Origin: Phoronis ovalis
Taxonomy: Eukaryota; Phoronida; Phoronidae
Reading direction: 5' to 3'
DNA: 24,290 bases
Assembly: GCA_028565635.1 (NCBI GenBank)
Contig: JAOXYB010068500.1
Coordinates: forward strand, 1 to 24,290
Shown: piece after piece, positions 1 to 10,800 of the stretch
Numbering within the stretch: the first letter of the stretch is position 1
Layout: every line of letters begins with the position of its first letter
The notes under the pieces: model-generated
What the model was told of the DNA's origin: nothing
Databases searched by the model: none
Seen by the model: the letters and a program-made list of their open reading frames with translations, nothing else
Program-made: the position numbers and the translations under genes

Positions 1-61
1 TTATTTTATAACTATCAATATTGTAAATTTAAAAACTACATGTCACTTTAATAAATGATTT

Positions 62-81
62 TTGACTTGACTTGACTTGAC
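62..81. repeat. TTGAC pentanucleotide microsatellite
   Basis: Four exact tandem copies of TTGAC. Confidence 0.9.
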
Positions 82-355
82 TATATACCAAATAAAACCT
101 AGGTGTTCAATAAATGAACCTATGAATAAAAAACTGGTTGTTGTCTTCTTCAAATTATCGCCACCTTAGTATGTATGCTTTTTCCAAATATTTAGGCTCA
201 TTTAGGATTTTCAAGCTATATACGCCTTGTGAGCAGTACGAGTGTTCTGAGCAGTTAGTTTTTTCACAAGTTTATCTACAATGCAATACAATACATTCTA
301 TTTCTAACTTCCTCACTGACGGAAGCAAAACGGACCCTTACATATGAAATTCAGT

Positions 356-654
356 GCCCTAGGACAAAGTTGACCCATATACAATGTCCTGGGACCTTGG
401 ATTGTTAATATAGGACTGTCAGATTCGATATGTCAGGTCCTAGCCTCTACCGGAATGCTCGAATATGAGTACCCTATGACCGCCAAGATTAAACTGTAGT
501 GTCTTACGGCCCTGGAGTGGTAGAGAATCGGTGTCCTATGACTAAATTTGTATTCAAACGGGCGACTTCATTGGGGACCGAGAAATTCAATCCGGACACT
601 GATTTTCATAGTCCTAAGACATTTCTTATTTAAAAATAGAGTCCGCGGGACTCT
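356..654. repeat. Cluster of degenerate GTCCTANGAC half-palindromes
   Basis: Variants occur at 356 (GCCCTAGGAC), 386 (GTCCTGGGAC), 411 (taggactgtc), 437 (GTCCTAG), 471 (ACCCTATGAC), 508 (GGCCCTGGAG), 533 (GTCCTATGAC) and 611 (GTCCTAAGAC), ending with the palindrome AGAGTCCGCGGGACTCT at 638-654. Spacing is mostly 25-37 bp. It could be a decayed tandem repeat or clustered protein-binding sites. Confidence 0.5.
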
Positions 655-1020
655 AATTTTCAAAACTTGGTGACTGTAGGACGCTTTTATTTCTGATGTT
701 CACGCGGACGCAGGTTTTTATTACACCGGTGTTGCACAGCTGCTCATTGAACAGTCATCCCGCATGAAACTTGCAAATATTAAAATCATTGTCAAAACTA
801 AAAATACGGAATGTGTTTTATCTTATCAGGGCAATGAATGTACATCAGGATTGAACTCTTGGCTATGTATTGGCTATTGGCTTCATCTTCTTGACCGCAA
901 TTGCTCAGAATCATATATTTTACTTTAAAACGCAAGTTTTAAATAATCATTTCCATGAACATTAAAATTTAGATATGTTATCACTGTTATTTTAATACTG
1001 TTATCGCAACGGAAACAAGG

Positions 1021-1074
1021 GTTTCTAATACATAGAATTGTAATGCGAAGGTTTCTAATACATAGAACTGTAAT
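1021..1074. repeat. 30-bp tandem duplication
   Basis: GTTTCTAATACATAGAA recurs at 1021 and 1051. The first 24 bases of the two copies differ at one position (ATTG versus ACTG). Two copies only. Confidence 0.9.
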
Positions 1075-3821
1075 CAAATATGTGAATATACGAATCAATG
1101 TTCGTTTGACGCATTTATAATAATACTGTAACTAATGTTTAACTGTTGCCGGTTTGTATGGTTCAGAAACACTGATGTCATTTTTTCAAACAATGGATAA
1201 ATGTTATACATTAACATATTACTATTTAATATGACTAGCGAATTGGTTTTGTACATTCGATTTTATATTTGAATAAAAAGGGAGAGAAGCAGATCCAGGA
1301 TAAAATGGTAACTGGTTTCAAAAAATATGTCAGTCCTTTTCTGCGATTTGTGACATCCGTACGAGCGATTGGGCATATTGAATTATAATCCTATAAAACT
1401 GAACTGTTTCTGAAAAAGCTTGACCTGTATAGCAATAATGTGCATGCTGGCTCCCTATAAATTCGTTTAAAAATATGAAGCTCTACAAACACAGTGCGCG
1501 ATGCATGTATATTATTATGAAATTAGTCTTTCTCTCCTCTGTGGGACCGTCTTTTGTGTTTGGTTAGTATTGTAAATCTAATCCACGCTAATGAATTCTA
1601 CATGAAATCACATGTTTATATTCAGATATAATAATACCAACACGTGCAAACAAATCACTTATTAAAAACATGTCGATTTGTCAAGGATATGTCAACTTTT
1701 CTGTAAATAAACCGAAAATGGAAATTCACTTTTAAAATGTTGCGCGAGCAGTGATGTTAGACTGTGTGGTTAGTAAGTTTTTCTAATATGTTTATCTTAA
1801 TAGGGTAATATTATGTATGTATAAACCTGGTTAGATAAACTACGACTCTTAATTATTTAATGGTTTTTGTACATCAATGTTACTCTTGTTTATTTTTAAA
1901 AAACTAAAACATAAAATACGTTTTGTGCATTCGTCTGATAACTAAGATAATTGAAATATTATCAATGATATCACTATAATCACATTTGTATATACGTAAT
2001 TTGTATATACATTTGTAATATACGTTTCATATGTATATATCTTGCTGGTGATACACTTACAAAAAAATCTAGGAACATATTTAGTTTGATTGAAATATCG
2101 AAAGAAATATATTGAAAAAAGAAGAGGTGTTTGTGCCAAGTATAGTATCAAGCCGTTCATGACAGATAAAATGCTATCAAGTTAAAAAATATTGTTTGTT
2201 ATTAGTTGGTGCTACATAACTTGTGCCATAGTGCTTTATATTTTTGATCAGGAAGACCTGTATTCAGTATTTCAGAAGTTTAGAAATGCGGTGTCATTGA
2301 TTTTACGTACAGTTGAAGGACAGCTAATTTGGACACACGCCAATTTTAACAATTAAAACTTAATCGATTATGGTGTTGATAATTCCGGTAGGTTAAAAAA
2401 ATTTGCATACAACTGTTATTATTTCCTTTCCAAACATTTATAATGTGTAATACTATATGTTCTGTGAGTTTGTATAGTGGATTTTGGTAAAAGATAAACA
2501 TTTTATTAAGGTTAGATAAAATGAAGTTTTTGAATATTGAAATTTTCAGATAAGCATGTCAACAAAACTTGGAATAGTTAGAAATTAAAAACAAATAGTA
2601 GACATTGATTATGTGTGTGACAGCAATCATGATAGCATAAACGTGCGTATCCTGCGTGGACTGTAAATTAGGTTACATGTAGAAATGTATTTCTACAAAT
2701 TTAATTTTTGTAAATCTATTTTTAAATGTATTATTAAAATAAGTTTTAAATAAGATTTAAAATTGCCGAATTTTTTTTTATTTGTGAAAAAGCAAAATGT
2801 TGTGAAAAAATAATGTAAAACTTAAGAGCAGAATTATACGAATATATCCAACTTTAGTTGTATCTAGTCGTCTTTGACTAGAAGTTGCTTTGAACGATAT
2901 CTAAAATACAGAATACGTTCTGCAAAATAGAAATCTTTTCCAACAGAAACATCTCGAGAATCTTGGGTCAAAAAAGTGACGTTAAGAAGAGAAAGCCTAA
3001 AATGCTTCAGTCGCGTAATGTTTTGACTGATAAAATATGAAAAACTTTTCACTATCGTCAACACTTTTGTTGAAAAAGAGAGACAAGAATCACCCCTGTC
3101 GCTTTTGTTAATTATACCAGATACTCTCGTTGATAAAATGAAAGTCGTTTGCAATTTTTTATTATTCTTAACAGCACAAATCTGACACGCACCTGCTAAA
3201 ATCTTAAGCATTTTTGCCACATTCTAGATTTCAGATCAGCCAATGTCAATAGAAACATTTGCTTCCTTATCATCAAGAATGTTTGAAAAGGTCTAGACAC
3301 ATGGTAGCGACACCTATGCAGCCGGCTATGCACATGTAGTTGTATTTAGCATTAGGTACAAACATATTTTAGTTTCTTGAGCACTGTTTATTACGTCATG
3401 TTAAACTTCCGTATCATTAAGTACAATTTCATACAGCAGTTCTTAATGGTTAGCACCTTCTAACACTGATTGTTTTAATTTTCATGACAAAAAGCAGGTT
3501 AATTGGGTCATTCATATTTATAACATAACCACTATTCGTACATTTCGTATATTTTGAAAGCTTATATTAACGAATCATTTAGCACGGTATCAACATTTTT
3601 TCTAAATATTATGAGTAGTTTTAAATGTTACCAGCTGAGTTAATTAGTATATATATAGATCTAATTAAAACTGACATAACGTACATGTTTACTGGATATG
3701 CCACATAAATAGTTTTCAAAATTGTTTAATTTTCATTTCACAAAATAGCGAACTTTTTATATAGATTTCCCTGTTTTCTGTAAACGCCCATGCGTTCGTG
3801 CAACACGTGTACATATGAATG

Positions 3822-4446
3822 TACCGTATTATCTAAAATACTTGATCTGGGCGATTATTAAATAAATGCTTCCATGGGGGATTATTAGAGAGAGAGGGCG
3901 ATTACTGATTATTTGTATTCGTGAATATTTTAAAAGCAAAAAGAAGATTTTTAAGACTTCTAGCTCTTCAATAAAGCGGCTTATTTAGCCCAAATTATGT
4001 TTGTAATGTAAACGTTTTGTGATTAAAGCAATAAAGCACATTTACACCTTAAGTAAATAGTAAGTTTATTTAATTTATTTCTTTCAAACTACATTTTACG
4101 AGCCTAAAAGCTTATTGATGAAAATGTGGGGAAATATAACTAATAAATATTAGCATACTTCTTTTAAAAAAAACAAAGAGGCCCTGTAAAGCCCGCCGTA
4201 AAGGCCCTGTAAAGCCCGCCGTAAAGGGCCAACACATCATCAAGAAAAACCTAAATCAACTACCCGTAACAAACTACCTAAAGCGTCATAAAGTATTATT
4301 TCGCATTAATCTATGGGGTCTTAAAGTTACCGCCCCGGGGGCGATTATTGGAGAGGGGCGATTATTAGAGAGGTGATTATTGATTTGTTTTAGTCGCTAA
4401 AGGGGACGAGTATTTTAGCTCGGCGATTATTAAAGAAAATACGGTA
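3822..4446. mobile_element. Possible non-autonomous DNA element with TA flanks
   Basis: The left end TACCGTATT (3822-3830) is the reverse complement of the right end AATACGGTA (4438-4446), giving short terminal inverted repeats flanked by TA (or ATGT) duplications. Inside are several same-orientation copies of GGCGATTATTRRAGAG (about 3849, 3878, 3897, 4334, 4350 and 4422) and a 23-bp tandem duplication. There is no transposase frame, so a MITE-like element is the best guess; the class is uncertain. Confidence 0.5.
4180..4227. repeat. 23-bp tandem duplication
   Basis: GGCCCTGTAAAGCCCGCC occurs at 4180 and 4203 with a 23-bp period, two exact copies, GC-rich inside AT-rich DNA and within the 3822-4446 element. 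Confidence 0.92.
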
Positions 4447-4812
4447 TGTGTTCGTGTAAAACCAATATAGTACTTGTTACAGAGTAACTTGTTGCTATAC
4501 GCCACTACACACAATCAAATAATTACTCATTGGATGTAGTGTGTGAATAAATAATTATTAATTGCCCTCTTGCTTCTATCATTTTATTTGTTATATGATT
4601 CTAAATAACAGCACAAGACGGAGACCCTGGTATATCAGGTTAGCTGTTACTTAAAAATTATATCGTCTTAATTCGCATAGCATTATGGGTACTAAAAAGT
4701 ATAATTAATCACAGAACTTTTTACCATGAATTTTTACATTTGGCGTCAAGGTCGCTGAGTAGAAAGTTTAAAGTAGAAGTGGACTTCCAGAGAAGTCTAG
4801 TCTATTTGTGAG

Positions 4813-4888
4813 ATGGAATATTACAACTTTAGATTGGTTTTAACAAAAATATCTCTATGTGGACTGCTTTTGTTTGTTGCCTGGTTAG
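4813..4888 (+). CDS. Collagen IV exon 1: start and signal peptide
   Basis: ATG in a strong context (G at -3, G at +4), preceded in frame by TAG at 4798-4800. It encodes 25 residues, [20 protein letters not shown] then FVAWL, with a hydrophobic core typical of a secretion signal, and ends in phase 1 at donor GTGTGT. Its spare G joins AA of exon 2 to give Glu26. This start was chosen because it is the only upstream exon found that gives a signal peptide and the required phase. Confidence 0.85.
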
Positions 4889-7800
4889 GTGTGTATTTAT
4901 TTGTTTGATTAGTAAACTTTTGTTTGTCGAAGGACTGTTGCACGACATATTTTAATTTTTGCTCTTTTGTAGTTTCCTTGATTAAAAGTAATATCTTTTA
5001 TATAGGAATACTCCATATATTTTTTAAAAGTATTACAACAGCTACATAACATATACTGTAGGTCTTTATTTTGGTAAATTTGTGAAGACATGCAATGTAA
5101 GTGAAAACTATCCGACGAGTGTATACACACACGTAATCTAAATGTTGATTTTTGTAGTCTGCGTCACGCAAAAAATATTACCGTAACCTCGTGTTTACAA
5201 ACTATGTAATTAATGATAACATTTGCAAAACTTGACATAAACCACCAGCGTGGCCTGGTTTAAAGTGCATAACACATATTAACACTCCAGATCATGTTCG
5301 GATCTAATTATACTTTGTTTCATATCATTATATTTGGGGATGTTGACTATAAAAAAACACATCCTAACTGATCTTCCTTGACCAGGAAATATAATGTGTT
5401 TCAATGAAACTTATTGCATTTATATAAAAAAAAAATGAACAGTTGAGACTAGACTATTGTCAGCTTTCGCAATTACGCTCTTCCAATATATAAAAGAAAC
5501 TGTACTTGCCGGCCTAAACGATTTTTGCCGTTTTTTTTGTGTAAATGTAGTCTTTGCATAGGAGTGTAGCCTGTAGATTATATGTACATGTACAGATGTA
5601 TACAATGTTACATTATATGTTTTATGATAAACCGTTTTAGATTTCTTCGCTGAATAATAGTCTGCCTCTTGTTTCTAAACAAAATGCACAGAAATATTGC
5701 TTAAAATTAGTCCCAGCTTATACTCATAAGTTGCAGGACCTTATGCCTTTGGACTTAATATATGATACTACCTGGAGTATAACATACGCATATCCTGGGT
5801 TTATCGCCAGGTCCGCCTAATCTGCGGGATTTTTATAGTCTGCAACAGCATTAACATTAAGATAACATATGATCTCTTTTTCTAGAATGTACTGCTGCTC
5901 AAGATATCATTACACACGGTGAAGCTTTAATATCAGAACACACAGACACAAATTCTACACAACTTCAGGTAAGTGGCACCAAGTTTGGTAGTTTGTCAGC
6001 AATGTATACATATATTTTACTTTCATCAGATAATTAATGTTTTTTTAATAAATGCAGAAACCCCATGAAAAACATGAGGTGAGAACCTCCGACCGTGAAA
6101 ACTCTGCCACATGATCGACACCCCATTCGATGACCCCACTTTATAGCTAAATTTGCTTCGCTCAGTTCAGAATGAGAACGTTTATGTTGAAGGTGTGGCT
6201 TTGCATACGACTTTAGTCCAAGACATATACGTACACCTGTTCCGAACTAATTTTAGTATTTTTGCGTGTGTTAAAAATTCTATTAAGAATTGTTTCCGCT
6301 TTGGGTTCGTCATTTCAAACAAGGAAACTTTTTATCGCAATCCTTTACAACAATGTACTTTATGTATACTCTCGTGTCAAAACAAATAACTTGATGCAAG
6401 ATGATGCCGAAATTGTTTGTAATGGGATAATCTTTACTTAACATTCAGAAAAAACCCTTAAGGGTAGTTTAAATTGTGAAGAATACAGTAGAACTATTAT
6501 GAGAAAATTATACATGGCATTGCTTCTGCAACGCAGAAAGGTCCGATTTCGTGTCACTGGCACATGTCAAAGGGAAATTGCAAAACGTTAAAATTCATCA
6601 TAAGGTGTTTACAATATTTTAGCAGGCATGCTACACTAATTTTTCAGGCGCACGTTAGTTCGTTACCCGGGGAGTGTACTCAAGTTATTTTTGGTGGGGG
6701 TATGCAGCCCAGTTGAAAATTTTGGATTTGGATTATATACTTCTTACTGTATTTTTTTGGATTGCTACCGTAAAGATATTCAAAAATTTAGATTGCTACC
6801 CACTGCTTTACAGCAAATAATCTGGATTTATTTTAGGTTTGTATCCATAAATAAATTTTGGAATTTGGTTTGTATCAGTCAGTTTGCTTACAAATGGATT
6901 GCTACTCAAATATTTTAAAAGTTTGGATTGCTCCCCTTATATTTCATCAAAAATTGGATTGTTACCTTAAAATTTCAAAAAATTTGGATTGGGTTTGCTA
7001 CTACAAGCTAAAATTTTGGATTGGGTTGGGTTGGGCGGCACATCCCTATGGTAAGAAAAAACCTTGAGTACCCCCCGGGGTTCATTACTTAGATTTCGTA
7101 TTAGTAACGCATATATCAAAGGGCAGATTACAAAAACACAAACAAATCGCACAACGACTTCAATATTTATAGCAGATATAAGTTATATAGCGTATGCTTT
7201 CATGTAATTAAGTTAGTAAGTTAGTTAAGTTAGTAGTCATTATTAGACCCGAATATAGAGGCTTTTTATAAGCCTGCGTTCGGTATATTACATATTACAT
7301 ATTACATTACATGAATACATTTAAAAACGCGCGTAGATTCTACCTCTTATCGGCATGCTACACATTTTTTTTTGCTTGATAATTTCTCACGACCATGTCC
7401 GATCCCATTGATACATTTTTCATATTAGTATACTAGTAGGTGTAGTTTTTATTATAAACACATATAAAACATGTGGTTTTGACCACATCAAAAAATTAAA
7501 ACATGGCTGTTCACTTGTATGTTAGGTGCGCTTGCAATATGTTGTCCTACTTTTTGAATTTTTACCAAAATCAACTAAAAATACACAAAATTAAAGTCGT
7601 GTTCTTTTACAGTTGTCACTGAACTAATATTCTGAGCTGAATGTATGGTGTCATTGTGCACTTTACTTAATTAATATTCGAGCCATTAGTTGCATAATTG
7701 ATCCTGCAACATTCCGCCAGCAATTCGATTGTAAAGTGGTATACATTTACTTTTTACAAAAAAAACAATGTTAATTGACTATAACTTTCTTTGTAAATTT

Positions 7801-10800
7801 TCATAACCAAAATGAAGAGGTAGACATGTAAAAGTATACCTTTTTGCAAAAGGCTATACTTTAATGGATCTACAAAACTGTGTCTCAATTTATTTTAAAA
7901 ATATTTACATATATACACTTCTTTGTATCTATACAGAGATCTTAATTGTTTAAAACATTTTCGCCCCATTGCTTCATAGCGTTGTGTGAATACCTAGCTA
8001 TTCCATCGCTTACTTGCAAGAAAATATGTGAGATGGGGTTTTACATAAATATTTCACATTTCTATATTTTCCAGGGTGGTTGTACACGAGGGTGTTCATG
8101 TTTTGGTGCTAAAGGCGAAAGAGTAAGTAAAACTGTAACAAGATAATAGATTGTTTGACAAGACTTGTTATGCTTCCAAGAGCAAAATAAAAATAATCAA
8201 ACAGACCTTATTAATTATCGCAACTGTCTTTTGTCAACTGCACCATATTATAATAAGTTAGTGAAAGGTTGTTCAAGAATATCTAATTTGTTAACCTTGT
8301 TGACAGATATAATTTAATTACAGATTGCCACCTCAATCATAATAAAGCATTAGAATTTAGAAACCGTAACCGATGCAATCGCTTTTCATATTTTGTTAAA
8401 TATTATATTGCAAAACTATAGAACAATCGCAAAATAAGTAGCCAAAAAATATTTCAGCAGTATCACAAGAATTATTTAAAATGCCTGGCAATATATATGC
8501 ACTGAGAAAGTGCAGGTGGTCTGCAGCGTCACATGCACATCGTGAGGCAACAGGTGTTTCTTACGGTGAATTTCCGCATGTGCTGAAATGCATTTCCTTC
8601 CAGTATTCTTATGATGGTGTCAAAATAAAAAGTAAATAGTTAACCCGTTATATAACAAAATAGAAGAGTTTGCCATACTTCTTCAGGGAACACCGGGCTT
8701 TAAAGGTGAAGTAGGCCGTCCAGGAAAACAGGGCCACCGTGGAGATGTCGGGGAAAGAGGTACCGAGGGCCCAACTGGTCAGCTAGGCAGGCAAGGAATC
8801 CCTGGACAGGCAGGGGATCCGGTAAGAATATCGTTAATGTTTTAATTTACTCTTTAATTCACTACTGTTACGTAAAAATCCAGATCTTTTCTCGTGTTGA
8901 AACTTTTAGGCAGAGGTGAAATTGGTTGATATTGTGGGAGCTGGAAAACATTTATTTGCATGTGTATTCTTATGCTGTAGACCTTTTAATATATCTGAGT
9001 GGTTATTATTTATGTTTTTTCAACATATTTGGTAATTTAATTTTACAATTACCTTTAATTTTAGGGTCTTCCTGGATCACCAGGAGCACCAGGACCTAGA
9101 GGCGAACCAGTAAGTGAGGTTAATTATAGTATAAACAAAACTGTTGCCAATTAATAAAGTAAAGTAAAGTCAAATGCTTAATTTTAAAAATCAACAAATT
9201 TTAAATAGTTATATATGTGGTATAAAGTAGTAATTTATAATGCATGGCTACGCACACGTACCTCATTCACAAAATTGAGAAACTTAAAAAAAAGGTAAAA
9301 TTAGTGTTGCTGATTTCTGTTCGTGAATATACGCATGTTTGTATGTGCAGAGTTGACGCATATTGATGATAACACTGGGAGTATTTGCATGCACTAAGTA
9401 GTATATCGAAACAAACCCAATTGATCGTATCCGGATTTCTCCGCATTATAAATGCGCGCGTGTATGAGTGGGGATTGGTTATTAACAAAACACTGCGAAT
9501 TGTGGAGTCCATGCATTGGTTTAGTTAAAAATAATGCGATCAAACAGTGCACATGCAACGTCATACTGTTTTGGCGTCATGCCATTATAAAAAGCGTTTC
9601 AGTCGAACTATTATTGTAGGGACTATCTGGACCAGATGGTTTGCAAGGATTACCAGGAGCAGAAGGATCTCCAGGACATCGTGGTTTACAAGGTGTACCA
9701 GGAAAAGGCGGTATACCTGGAAACCCGGGAAGACATGGTGAAAAGGTAAATCTATATAATGACTAATGTGAACGTTAACATAATAGGGACTGTAAGAATT
9801 GAAGTGACAGACACATAAAATAATCACCAACGTATCGATATCCTTATATAATTACTGCGCCTACGTATATAAATTCAGTTTCAAATAAGGCGCCTATCAC
9901 ATAAAAGATAAATTCCGTGTGCATGTGTATATTTTCTTCAGACTCTTGGTCGAATTGAAATTTTATGCAAATTTAAGCTATTCATAGTACAATCCATGAT
10001 AAAACAACATATTTAATTCTATTAAAAAGCATTAACAGAAGTAATTTATATCGAATGTAACTTTTTCCAGGGCTCCCGTGGGCAAGTGGGCATGCCAGGT
10101 TTAGACGGATTAGACGGACAGCGAGGGCCACAGGGAGCACGTGGAGAACCCGGTCAGCCAGGATGTAATGGAAAAAATGTAAGATTATGCTCGTGGACTT
10201 ATAAATTTAAACTCAGTGTGTACAATGAGAAAAAACATGTGCCCAATGACTTCAATGTGGATTCCAACCCGGCCGGAGATCTGTCTCTATATACCCCAGG
10301 AATATAGTTTGCTCCTATAAGGGAGCAAGCCTACTGATTTTGTACGATTTCTTTTGTCTTCTTTTTCTTCCAATTTTCAACAAGGTGTAACTCGAAGACG
10401 GTTACAGTTAGGAACTTGATGTATGACATCCCTTGGGTAGACTATTGTCGACTTTGAGGTCAAAAGGTCATTGGGTGGTCAAAGGTCATTTTTTAAAATT
10501 GTTCAAAATGTTCAAAAATGATGGCATCAAGTTACAACAAAATAATTTTGATGACCTTTTTCAGTACTATGGCATGTTTTCATTTAATTTATTGATTTTC
10601 CAATTTTCAACAAGCTATACCTCGAAGACTGTTATGGACGTGGTACTTGAGGTGTGACATCTCTAGCGTATACCATTGCTGACTTCGAGGTCAAGAGGTC
10701 TTTTGAAGGCCACAGGGCAAATTTCTAAAATTGCTCGAAATGTTCCAAAATGATGAGGGCTATAGGGGGGTTTTCGCGAGCAGCAAGCATTGGGGTCTGT

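Larger units (their letters stand above)
1..4812. other. Upstream non-coding region and putative collagen promoter
   Basis: AT-rich DNA without a gene I can support. It holds TTGAC x4 at 62-81, the GTCCTANGAC-like cluster at 356-654, a 30-bp duplication at 1021-1080, an AT-rich TATATA-type patch at about 1985-2042 and the repeat element at 3822-4446. A TATAATTAA at 4700-4708, 105-113 bp before the collagen ATG, is a possible core promoter element, but no start site can be read. No head-to-head collagen partner was found on the - strand, although vertebrate type IV genes are paired that way. Confidence 0.5.
5969..8074 (+). other. Collagen intron 2 (longest)
   Basis: 2106 bp. It holds the CCCGGGG-ended element (6666-7079), GTTAGTAA-type and TATTACA-type microsatellites (about 7204-7311) and a hairpin at 7471-7488. 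No Gly-X-Y exon was seen. Its length fits the common pattern of a long early intron. Confidence 0.8.
8123..9619 (+). other. Collagen introns 3-5
   Basis: Intron 3 (8123-8686, 564 bp), intron 4 (8822-9064) and intron 5 (9110-9619, 510 bp) are AT-rich with normal splice sites. The only structure noted is a small hairpin TGCACT-GAGAA-AGTGCA near 8498. The - strand frame at 9267-9512 shows nothing recognisable. Confidence 0.7.

Noticed and set aside
2864-3220. 118-codon open frame on the minus strand
   Set aside because: It opens at GTG rather than ATG, has no recognisable domain, no clear splice sites around it, and AT-rich composition like its surroundings.
4612-4638. 27-base possible Gly-X-Y micro-exon (QDGDPGIS) flanked by AG and GT
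   Set aside because: It lies upstream of the signal-peptide ATG and its in-frame TAG, so it cannot be collagen coding in this gene; probably chance or, at most, 5' untranslated exon.
1-4812. Head-to-head second collagen IV gene on the minus strand
   Set aside because: Expected from vertebrate gene pairs, but no signal-peptide exon or Gly-X-Y exon is visible on that strand in the window; it could start beyond position 1.
6060-6135. Possible tRNA-derived SINE piece (gagaacctccgacc)
   Set aside because: No paired A and B boxes or poly-A tail could be found.
6691-7067. Open frames in element A (75 and 69 codons)
   Set aside because: Their repeated pattern comes from the tandem TTTGGATTG motifs; no transposase features.
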